Positions 57,742 to 64,000 of a DNA stretch of 64,000 bases are shown here, one piece after another. The notes under the pieces are model-generated. The model saw only the letters and a list, made by a program, of their open reading frames with translations, was not told the DNA's origin and searched no databases. A program made the position numbers and the translations under genes. Location of the stretch: positions 620,001 to 684,000 of the forward strand of contig NZ_JBNAMV010000004.1 of NCBI RefSeq assembly GCF_049705945.1, given 5' to 3'. Source of the stretch: Salarchaeum japonicum_A. GTDB lineage: Archaea > Halobacteriota > Halobacteria > Halobacteriales > Halobacteriaceae. Numbering within the stretch: position 1 is the stretch's first letter; each line of letters starts with the position of its first letter.

Positions 57742-59106
57742 ATGAGCAACAAGCGGCTGCCGGACCTCTCGCGGCGCGAGTACCTCGCGGGCGCGGCGAC
57801 GGTCGGCGCGCTCGGGGCTGGCGGCCTGGTTTACAACGGCGACCTCCCGTTCACGGAGTCCGAGATGCCGACGTTCGTCGCCCAGCAGGGCTACCTCCGC
57901 TGGGAACTGGAACCGATGTCGTACGAGGACCAGACGGTGAAGGAGTTCTACGGCTACGGTGACGGCGGGGAGGCGAGCGCGAACCCGTCCGCACCCCTCG
58001 TCGAGGATGACGCGGCGAGCCGCGTGTTCGCGTACACCGGCCCCGTGAACGACAGCCTGGGATTCCTGCACGGCGGCCCAACCGGCCCCGCGGGCGAGGC
58101 GGACTTCGCGTTCTCCGGTCTGAACCGCTCGAAGGGCGAGTGGGTGGTGCGGGACGACCCGGCGGACGCGGACGACGACTACGAGCCCTGGGCGGGCGGA
58201 AACCAGCGCGTGGACTGGCAGTGGCCCGCGGGCAGCACTGACGGCGGCGCGTTCTGGAACGCGTTCGAGAGCACGGTGAAAATCACCCCGAAGACGCTGT
58301 CCGGCGTGGACTCGTGGCGGTTGCTCTCCGGGTCGAACCCGGCGGACGCGACCGTGCATGAACTCTCCCCAGAGAAACCCCTCAAGATTCGAGAGGCGAA
58401 GCGGCCGGTGAAGACGATGAACGTGGACGTGATGCCGGAGTCCGAGGACAACGTCTTCGACCCGTACTCCCAGGACACGCTCGACGTGGCGGTGAAACCG
58501 GGCGGAGAAGTCGGGCCGGACGACCTCGACCCCGGGAACTACTCGCTCTACTTCGGCTCCCGGGAGTACCTCGCCGGCCAGAACGGCGCGTCCCCGCAGA
58601 AGACGATGACCGTTGAGGGCGACCTCCTCCTGAAGTACAAGATTTCGGCGGCGAACTTCAGCCTGAGCGACCGCACCGCCTACCTCGTCGGGAAGTCGAA
58701 GTCGGGCGCGTGGGTGCGCGGAACCGACGCCATCCACCCCGGCGGGTTCGGAACGGGCGAACCCACGGGCGACCTCGTCGTCTCCGACCTCCACGTGGAT
58801 GCCGCGGGCGCGGACGAGCAGAACCTGAACGGCGAGTGGGTGGCGTTCCAGAACGCCGGCGACGCCACGCTCGACCTCACCGGCTACACGGTGCTGGACG
58901 AGGAAGGGTGGGAGTTCCACCTGCCCGACGGCTTCACGCTCGACCCGCAGGAGACCGTCCGCCTCCACACTGGGAGCGGCGAATACGGCCCGCACAACCT
59001 CTACTGGGGACTGGAGTCGGAGGTCTGGCAGAACGGCGGCGGCACCGTCCTCGTCGAGGACGACACCGGGACGACAGTCGTTGAGTACGAGTATCCGCGG
59101 AACTAG
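57742..59106 (+). CDS. Tat-exported protein with lamin-tail domain
   Basis: A 454-residue secreted protein starting MSNKRLPDLSRREYLAGAAT. SRREYLAGAA plus a hydrophobic stretch form a Tat signal without a lipobox cysteine. The central 250 residues are unfamiliar (VAQQGYLRWELEPMSYEDQT and onward). The C-terminal 110 residues form a lamin-tail (LTD) domain: DLVVSDLHVDAAG, LNGEWVAFQNAGDATLDLTG, YTVLDEEGWEFHLPDGF and a terminal VVEYEYPRN. LTD domains occur in secreted nucleases and hydrolases; no catalytic motif is evident here. It ends at a shared CTAG. Confidence 0.82.
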   Translation: MSNKRLPDLSRREYLAGAATVGALGAGGLVYNGDLPFTESEMPTFVAQQGYLRWELEPMSYEDQTVKEFYGYGDGGEASANPSAPLVEDDAASRVFAYTGPVNDSLGFLHGGPTGPAGEADFAFSGLNRSKGEWVVRDDPADADDDYEPWAGGNQRVDWQWPAGSTDGGAFWNAFESTVKITPKTLSGVDSWRLLSGSNPADATVHELSPEKPLKIREAKRPVKTMNVDVMPESEDNVFDPYSQDTLDVAVKPGGEVGPDDLDPGNYSLYFGSREYLAGQNGASPQKTMTVEGDLLLKYKISAANFSLSDRTAYLVGKSKSGAWVRGTDAIHPGGFGTGEPTGDLVVSDLHVDAAGADEQNLNGEWVAFQNAGDATLDLTGYTVLDEEGWEFHLPDGFTLDPQETVRLHTGSGEYGPHNLYWGLESEVWQNGGGTVLVEDDTGTTVVEYEYPRN

Positions 59107-59354
59107 GCCGTGACTTTCCAGGTCGTCGAGGACGAGTACCCCCACTTCTCGACGTCGAGTTCGAGGTCGGCCTGCTGGAGCGCGGGCATGTTCGTGCCGA
59201 CTTCCTTCGCGGACATCCCGAGTTCGTCGCCGATGAGACGGGATTTGAAGTAGGTCTTGGTGGGAGCGTTCTCGCGGAGGAACGCGAGGATCGCTTCCTG
59301 TTTCTCGGTGAGGGTCGGAGCCTGGACGGCCTGTGCCTGGGACGCGGCGCTCAT
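59103..59354 (-). CDS. Small winged-helix-like haloarchaeal protein (DUF7123-type)
   Basis: An 83-residue protein starting MSAASQAQAVQAPTLTEKQE at 59354. The body ILAFLRENAPTKTYFKSRLI, GDELGMSAKEVGTNMPALQQ and LDVEKWGYSSSTTWKVTA looks like a winged helix and resembles a family I know as DUF7123. CTTTTGAG about 26 nt upstream and the GGTATG context support this start over an ATG 72 nt further up. Function unknown; gene regulation is possible. Confidence 0.72.
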   Translation of the reverse strand: MSAASQAQAVQAPTLTEKQEAILAFLRENAPTKTYFKSRLIGDELGMSAKEVGTNMPALQQADLELDVEKWGYSSSTTWKVTA

Positions 59355-59550
59355 ACCTGAGGGGAGAACGGATACCTCAAAAGGACCTTTGGTACGTCGA
59401 GTAAAAACCCCCTCAACAGACACCATATAGCCTGTTTTCAGCTGTTTCGGTGTTTCGAGTGGGTGCGTAATCGGGTCGGTGGTGGGGTGGTTGGTACGGG
59501 AGGCTAAGAGTCCAGAAAGTTCTTACGCGAAACCGTCCCCCATTAGGGCA

Positions 59551-61386
59551 ATGAGCGACGAGGCCGTCGAGGTGAGTGTCGTCCTCCCGGCGTACAACGA
59601 GGAGGACACCATCCGGGAGACGGTGGAGACGACGCTCGCGACGCTCGACGGCTTCCTTCCCGCGGGGAGTTTCGAGGTCGTGGTGGCGGAGGACGGCTGT
59701 GACGACCGAACGCCCGAGATTGCGGACGAACTCGCGGCCGCCGACTCGCGGGTGCGGCACTTCCACTCGGACGAACGATTGGGGCGTGGTGGCGCGCTGG
59801 ACTTCGCGTTCGAGCGCGCGGCGGGGGACGTGCTCGTGTACTTCGACACCGACCTCGCGACGGACATGCGTCACCTCGAAGAGCTCGTGGAGAGCGTGCG
59901 GTCGGGCGAGTACGACGTGGCGACCGGGTCGCGGTGGATGCCGGAGAACGTCGCGGACCGCCCGGCGAAGCGCGGCATCCCCTCCCGGGGGTTCAACGCC
60001 GCCACCCGGCTCCTCCTCGGCTCGAACCTCCGCGACCACCAGTGCGGGTTCAAGGCGTTCAGTCGGGAGGCGTTCGAGTCCCTGCACGGCGAGGTCGCGG
60101 ACAAGCACTGGTTCTGGGACACGGAGATGCTGGTGCGCGCGCAGCGCCGCGGGTTCCGCGTGAAGGAGTTCGCGGTGGAGTGGACGCCGAAGGGCGATTC
60201 GAAGGTCGACCTCGTGCGGGACGTGTTCGGGATGGGGTCCCAAATCCTCCGGTGTTTCTGGGAGTTCCGGGTGTCGCCGTACGCGAACCGGCGGACGGGA
60301 ATGGTGGTCGGCGTCCTGTTGTCGATACTGGCGTTCGCGTTGATGTTCGTCTACATCGACGTCGATACGTTCGTCGACGCGGTGTCGAACGCCGACCCGG
60401 CGCTCGTCGCGGCGGGCGCTGCCGTCTACGTCGCGTCGTGGCCGCTTCGCGGACTCCGGTACCGCGACATTCTCGCGGAGCTCGGCTACGACGGGAGCGT
60501 GGGATTCCTGACGGGCGCGGTGTTCATCAGTCAGACGGGAAACCTCGTGATACCGGCGCGAGCGGGGGACGCCATCCGCGCGTACATCGTGAAGGCGCGG
60601 CGGGGCGTGCCGTACACGACTGGGTTCGCGTCGCTCGCGGTCGAGCGCGTGTTCGACCTGCTCACCATCACGGTGCTCGCGGGGAGCGTGCTCGTCGGCC
60701 TCGCGCTGTTCGCGCCGTCGACGCTCGCTGACCTGGCGACCACCGCGTCCGGCGTCGGCGTCGCCGGGAACGCCGCGGCCGTCCAACAGGCGGTCGTCGT
60801 CGCGACCGTCGTCGGACTGCTCGCCATCGGGTCCGTCGCGCTCATCGTCTGGTCGGCGCGCTCCGACTCGAACTACGTCCGCCGCGTCGTGAACTGGGCG
60901 AGCGACGACTCGTACACGGAGTACGTCGCGAGCGTCTTCGAGGACTTCGTGACGGACGTTCAGCGCGTCGCCGGCACCACGCGCGGGTTCGCGCGCGTCG
61001 GCGGGACGAGCGTGCTCATCTGGACTATCGACGTGGCGACCGCGCTCCTCGTGTTCCGCGCGTTCGACCTCAGCCTCCCGCTCGTCGACTTGGTCGCCGT
61101 CGGCTTCTTCGCGGTGAGCGTCGGAAACCTCTCGAAAGTGATTCCGGGGCCGCCGGGCGGTATCGGCATCTACGAGGCCGCGTTCGCCGCCATCGTCTCC
61201 ACGCTCCTCCCGGTGTCGTTCGCGACCGCGGTCGGCATCGCCATCGTCGACCACATCGTGAAGAACGTCGTCACCGTCGCGGGCGGCGCGGCGTCCATGA
61301 TTCGGCTGAACGTCTCGCTCACAGAGGCGGTGGACGGCACCACAGACGCCGACGCGGAGGACGCGCCGGTCAGTAGTAGTCGGTGA
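59551..61386 (+). CDS. aglD: AglD-type glycosyltransferase (GT2 domain plus polytopic membrane domain)
   Basis: A 611-residue protein starting MSDEAVEVSVVLPAYNEEDT. The GT2 domain (about 1-240) has VLPAYNEEDTIRE, EDGCDDRT, GRGGALDFAFERA and YFDTDLATDMRHL (D-x-D). Residues 270-590 contain six to eight helices of the lysylphosphatidylglycerol-synthase/UPF0104 type, ending GPPGGIGIYEAAFAAIVS. This architecture is that of Haloferax AglD, which adds the terminal hexose of the S-layer N-glycan on dolichol phosphate. No other agl genes are in the window. The 3' end overlaps the opposite gene by 17 nt. Confidence 0.88.
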   Translation: MSDEAVEVSVVLPAYNEEDTIRETVETTLATLDGFLPAGSFEVVVAEDGCDDRTPEIADELAAADSRVRHFHSDERLGRGGALDFAFERAAGDVLVYFDTDLATDMRHLEELVESVRSGEYDVATGSRWMPENVADRPAKRGIPSRGFNAATRLLLGSNLRDHQCGFKAFSREAFESLHGEVADKHWFWDTEMLVRAQRRGFRVKEFAVEWTPKGDSKVDLVRDVFGMGSQILRCFWEFRVSPYANRRTGMVVGVLLSILAFALMFVYIDVDTFVDAVSNADPALVAAGAAVYVASWPLRGLRYRDILAELGYDGSVGFLTGAVFISQTGNLVIPARAGDAIRAYIVKARRGVPYTTGFASLAVERVFDLLTITVLAGSVLVGLALFAPSTLADLATTASGVGVAGNAAAVQQAVVVATVVGLLAIGSVALIVWSARSDSNYVRRVVNWASDDSYTEYVASVFEDFVTDVQRVAGTTRGFARVGGTSVLIWTIDVATALLVFRAFDLSLPLVDLVAVGFFAVSVGNLSKVIPGPPGGIGIYEAAFAAIVSTLLPVSFATAVGIAIVDHIVKNVVTVAGGAASMIRLNVSLTEAVDGTTDADAEDAPVSSSR

Positions 61387-61876
61387 CGAACGGCCCGAGC
61401 GCGCCCGCGAGCGCGTGACGGAGCGCCGATTCTCGATTCACGAGGTCGCCGGTGAGCACGCCCGCCGCGCCGTTGGCGCGCGCGACGTTCTCCGCGCCGA
61501 CCACATCGTCCATCACGGGCCCGAGTTCCTCGCCGGCCCGCACGCGTTCGGCGATTTCGTCGGGGAGCAACAGCCGCGGCCCGCCTCCGACGCCCACTGT
61601 TTCACCATCCGTCACAGCCGCCCACATCGTGAGCAGGAGGTCGTCGTCGAGCGATGTGACGCCGCCTTCGAGGCCGACGCCGAGGTCGTAGTCGCCGGCC
61701 GCGAGCGCGCGCTCCGCGCGATTCCGCGCGCCCTTCCGGGTCTCCGCGTCGGTCATCGGTTGTTCCGAGACGCCGGAGTCCACGGCTTCGGTGGCCACGG
61801 TGGCGTTCAGCGCGGCGGTCGCGCGCTCGGTCGCCTCGCGCTTCACGGGGTTCTCGCTCCCGACTGCGATTCGCAT
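61370..61876 (-). CDS. Inosine/xanthosine triphosphatase (DUF84/YjjX type)
   Basis: A 168-residue house-cleaning NTPase starting MRIAVGSENPVKREATERAT. Typical YjjX marks are VGSENPVKREA (5-15), SGVSEQPMTDAETRKGARNR (about 39-58), the acidic VGLEGGV (about 68-74) and DDDLLLTMWAAVTDG. It removes deaminated purine nucleotides (ITP, XTP) from the pool. Endonuclease V in this window acts on the same lesion in DNA. The start context is GGTATG. Confidence 0.87.
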   Translation of the reverse strand: MRIAVGSENPVKREATERATAALNATVATEAVDSGVSEQPMTDAETRKGARNRAERALAAGDYDLGVGLEGGVTSLDDDLLLTMWAAVTDGETVGVGGGPRLLLPDEIAERVRAGEELGPVMDDVVGAENVARANGAAGVLTGDLVNRESALRHALAGALGPFVTDYY

Positions 61877-61956
61877 ACCGGGTTCGTGGCGAGCGTCGGA
61901 CGAAAACGTTCCGCCCTCCCTGTGAGTATGTGACGAACTCGATGCGAAGGGGAACG

Positions 61957-61962
61957 CTTATG
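61957..61962 (+). promoter_or_regulatory. TATA-like element of tfb
   Basis: CTTATG preceded by GGGGAACG, 56 nt upstream of the tfb ATG. If used, it gives a 5' leader of about 30 nt, unlike the leaderless genes in this window. Confidence 0.4.
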
Positions 61963-62018
61963 CGCGTTTTGGGCTAACGCTGTTTCCACGACCCCCTCCG
62001 AGTTTTCGGAGTTTACGC

Positions 62019-62981
62019 ATGACTAATCAGCGCATACAATCCCGAAGGCAAGAGACGACCGAAGCGGAAACCGAGAGCGAAGAGTCGAACGAATGCCCCG
62101 AATGCGGCGGCCTCGTCATCCAGGACGAGGAGCACGGCGAGTCCGTCTGCATGGACTGCGGTCTCGTCGTCGAGGAGGACGGCATCGACCGCGGGCCGGA
62201 GTGGCGAGCGTTCGACTCCGCCGAAAAAGACGAAAAATCCCGGGTGGGTGCCCCGACGACGAACACGATGCACGACAAGGGCCTCTCCACCAACATCGAC
62301 TGGCGCGACAAGGACGCGTACGGCAACAGCCTCTCCTCGAACCAGCGCCAGAAGATGCAGCGACTCCGCAAGTGGAACGAGCGCTTCCGCACGCGTGACG
62401 CGAAGGAGCGGAACCTGAAGCAGGCGCTCGGCGAAATCGACCGGATGGCGAGCGCGCTCGGCCTCCCGGACAACGTCCGCGAGACGGCGTCCGTCATCTA
62501 CCGCCGCGCCTTGGAAGAGGACCTGCTGCCCGGCCGCAGCATCGAGGGCGTCTCCACCTCGTGCGTGTACGCCGCCGCGCGACAGGCCGGCGTCCCGCGC
62601 AGCCTCGACGAAATCGCGGACGTGAGCCGCGTCGAGAAGGCCGAAATCGCCCGCACGTACCGGTACGTCGTGCGCGAACTCGGCCTCGAAGTCCGGCCCG
62701 CGGACCCCGAGAGCTACGTCCCGCGGTTCGCGTCCTCGCTCGAACTCAGCGACGAGGCCGAACACCGCGCCCGCGAACTCCTCCAGACCGCGAAGGACAA
62801 GGGCGTTCACTCCGGCAAATCGCCGGTGGGTCTCGCGGCCGCCGCCGTCTACGCCGCCGCGCTCCTCACGAACGAGAAGACCACGCAGGCGAAGGTCAGC
62901 GAGGTCGCGGACATCAGCGAAGTCACCATCCGCAACCGCTACCACGAACTCCTCGAAGCCGAAGACTCGATTCCGGTCTAA
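62019..62981 (+). CDS. tfb: Transcription initiation factor TFB (TFIIB)
   Basis: A 320-residue general transcription factor recruiting RNA polymerase to TBP-DNA. The N-terminal zinc ribbon is ECPECGGLVIQDEEHGE with CMDCGLVVEED (25-52). The B-reader/linker has GPEWRAFDSAEKDEKSR. Two cyclin-like repeats follow, the first with GRSIEGVSTSCVYAAARQAG and the second with GKSPVGLAAAAVYAAALLTN. The BRE-contacting helix (VSEVADISEVTIRNRYHEL) is at the C-terminus. Haloarchaea carry several TFBs; which one this is cannot be told. Confidence 0.95.
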   Translation: MTNQRIQSRRQETTEAETESEESNECPECGGLVIQDEEHGESVCMDCGLVVEEDGIDRGPEWRAFDSAEKDEKSRVGAPTTNTMHDKGLSTNIDWRDKDAYGNSLSSNQRQKMQRLRKWNERFRTRDAKERNLKQALGEIDRMASALGLPDNVRETASVIYRRALEEDLLPGRSIEGVSTSCVYAAARQAGVPRSLDEIADVSRVEKAEIARTYRYVVRELGLEVRPADPESYVPRFASSLELSDEAEHRARELLQTAKDKGVHSGKSPVGLAAAAVYAAALLTNEKTTQAKVSEVADISEVTIRNRYHELLEAEDSIPV

Positions 62982-62991
62982 AATCAGACGG

Positions 62992-63177
62992 TTAGACGTG
63001 GAATTTGGCAGGGAGTATTCTATATACAAACGCCAATATATTTACTAGAGCTCCAAACACCAGTATAGCGGATATCAATACAGCAAACCACCAGCGACCG
63101 TTCCCCCGAATACTCGGGACTTCTGACGGATAATACGGTGCGAGAGGGTTAGTGGACTCGGGACGGTCGTCCGCCAT
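62992..63177 (-). CDS. Small AT-rich single-span membrane protein opposite tfb
   Basis: A 61-residue protein starting MADDRPESTNPLAPYYPSEV at 63177. A proline-rich soluble N-terminus is followed by RWWFAVLISAILVFGALVNI and LAFVYRILPAKFHV, one membrane helix with a basic end. The AT-rich codons (ATA, TTA, TTT) stand out against the genome, partly because the residues are hydrophobic. A longer reading exists but lacks a better start. It converges with tfb, 10 nt apart. Confidence 0.6.
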   Translation of the reverse strand: MADDRPESTNPLAPYYPSEVPSIRGNGRWWFAVLISAILVFGALVNILAFVYRILPAKFHV

Positions 63178-63315
63178 AGATTGTGAAACTACGTGGGAGA
63201 AGGTAAGTCTCCGGTGTGGAGTTGTGGTATCGACCGGTCTGCCTGACAAAATAAACCGTGTACGGCCGCTGTGCCTACAACAATGATTTTTCACGCTCGC
63301 GTCCCACTCACTCGT

Positions 63316-63675
63316 ATGCGAGTTCCCGAATCCCGTCTCGCCCGCGCGGGCGTCGCCCTCGCCGGCGCGCTCCTCGGCGGCGCGGTCGCCGCGCTCGCGA
63401 GCGCTGTTCTCCCGACGCCCTACCCGCTCGCAATTGGTATCGCGGTCGCCGTCCCCGTGATGGATGTCGGTATCTATCCCGAGAACGTACCCGAGGACAC
63501 CGGCGACGCCGTGCAGGTCGGTGTCGGCGCGGCGGTCGGCGGCGTGCTCGCCGGCTGCGCCGTCGGCTGGGTGTGGCTGGCGTTCTCCCTGCCGTACGCG
63601 ACGGTGTTCAGCGTCGCGACCGCGTATCTCGCGGCAGAGGTGGCGGGCTACGCCGCCCAATCCCGCCTGACCTAA
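63316..63675 (+). CDS. Small membrane protein, four predicted helices
   Basis: A 119-residue Ala/Gly-rich protein starting MRVPESRLARAGVALAGALL. Helices lie at about 8-28, 33-48, 64-84 and 88-110, with MDVGIYPENVPEDTGDAVQ in the connecting loop. An in-frame ATG at 63283, with an AAAATAAAC element (63248-63256) 27 nt before it, would add 11 residues and fits the leaderless pattern, so the true start is uncertain. I do not recognise the family. Confidence 0.65.
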   Translation: MRVPESRLARAGVALAGALLGGAVAALASAVLPTPYPLAIGIAVAVPVMDVGIYPENVPEDTGDAVQVGVGAAVGGVLAGCAVGWVWLAFSLPYATVFSVATAYLAAEVAGYAAQSRLT

Positions 63676-63699
63676 GTCGGCGGCGCGAAAGTATCGGGT

Positions 63700-64000
63700 A
63701 TGGAGTTCACGGAGTTCACGCTCGCGGCGTCGACGGACACGCTCGCGGACGAACCCGCGGCGCGCGAGCACGCGGACTGTCTGGAGTTCCGGATGGACCT
63801 CGCGAGCGACCCGCTCGCCGCGCTCGCCGACTACGACGGCGCGCTCCCCTTGCTCGTGACGAACCGCGCGGAGTGGGAGGGCGGCGCGGCGGCGGACGAC
63901 GACGCCCGATTGGACGCGCTCTGCGAGGCCGTCGCGTACGACGCGGTCGACGCCGTCGATGTCGAGTTGGAGTCGATGCTGGACGGGGCCGGCGAGCGCG
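63700..64000 (+). CDS. aroD: 3-dehydroquinate dehydratase, type I (cut by window edge)
   Basis: The first 100 codons of a type I dehydroquinase, which forms 3-dehydroshikimate through a Schiff base. Visible: MEFTEFTLAASTDTLADEP, CLEFRMDLASDPLAAL (E-x-R-M/x-D motif binding substrate), LPLLVTNRAEWEGG (conserved N-R near strand 3) and VDVELESML. The active-site lysine lies beyond the edge. The ATG at 63700 has the GGGTATG context. Its product is the substrate of AroE, encoded at 3325-4128. Confidence 0.88.
   Translation, partial: MEFTEFTLAASTDTLADEPAAREHADCLEFRMDLASDPLAALADYDGALPLLVTNRAEWEGGAAADDDARLDALCEAVAYDAVDAVDVELESMLDGAGER

Overview
The window is chromosomal DNA from a halophilic archaeon (class Halobacteria). 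The evidence is high GC, strongly acidic proteins, and archaeal information genes: TFIIB, Spt5, SecE, topoisomerase IA, GatB, an archaeal-type D-aminoacyl-tRNA deacylase and the class-typical FtsZ1. It also holds an AglD-type N-glycosylation enzyme, MfnA, and many small haloarchaeal families of unknown function. The genus cannot be fixed from the sequence. I see no rRNA or tRNA gene, insertion sequence, prophage, CRISPR array or pseudogene. About 72 protein genes are packed tightly, with many 1-4 nt start/stop overlaps.

Layout. 1-5285 (minus): an operon running Na+/Ca2+ exchanger - aroE - acidic helix-hairpin-helix protein - pabB - pabA - pabC (cut by the left edge), linking shikimate and p-aminobenzoate synthesis. 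5366-9439 (plus): dtdA, ftsZ1, a nucleoside phosphorylase, secE and spt5. 9565-18568: small regulators, an acyl-CoA dehydrogenase, a PHP protein, CinA, an aminotransferase, a two-component flavin monooxygenase pair resembling SfnG plus FMN reductase, an ArsA/Get3 ATPase and an SDR. 18599-23344: endonuclease V with an AN1-finger rhomboid, then a translationally coupled set of DUF5788-type protein, DNA polymerase X and Mut7-C nuclease. 23341-31905: membrane proteins, DUF302, a CPBP protease, the NreA repair protein, two zinc-ribbon microproteins, topA, a tandem pair of small membrane paralogues and a nitroreductase. 31907-38662: GNAT, gatB, then a coiled-coil protein with smc and scpA. 38649-45643: a RecA-like protein, methylthioadenosine phosphorylase, a His-rich NicO transporter divergent from nikR, a phosphoribosyltransferase, a Tat lipoprotein hydrolase and a PhzF protein. 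45759-55112: ppsA, mfnA, a VTT membrane protein, a LiaF-like protein, metG and pyk, so PEP synthase and pyruvate kinase lie within 10 kb. 55172-61876: a small TM protein, NfeD and SPFH proteins, a double winged helix, a Tat-exported lamin-tail protein, a DUF7123-type protein, aglD and an ITP/XTP phosphatase. 62019-64000: tfb, two small membrane proteins and the start of aroD.

Outside the genes, the clearest structure is a set of inverted-repeat arrays at 9428-9551, 10297-10475 and 50390-50603. Each starts with a hairpin whose arms span or flank the stop codon of the adjacent gene; dtdA and tfb show single versions. The 10.3 kb array holds a 7-bp stem/3-nt loop unit three times with compensatory changes. 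Eight of fifteen convergent gene pairs share one CTAG palindrome as the TAG stop of both genes. Transcription starts look mostly leaderless, with a TATA-like element about 24-30 nt upstream of many start codons and a frequent GGTATG start context.
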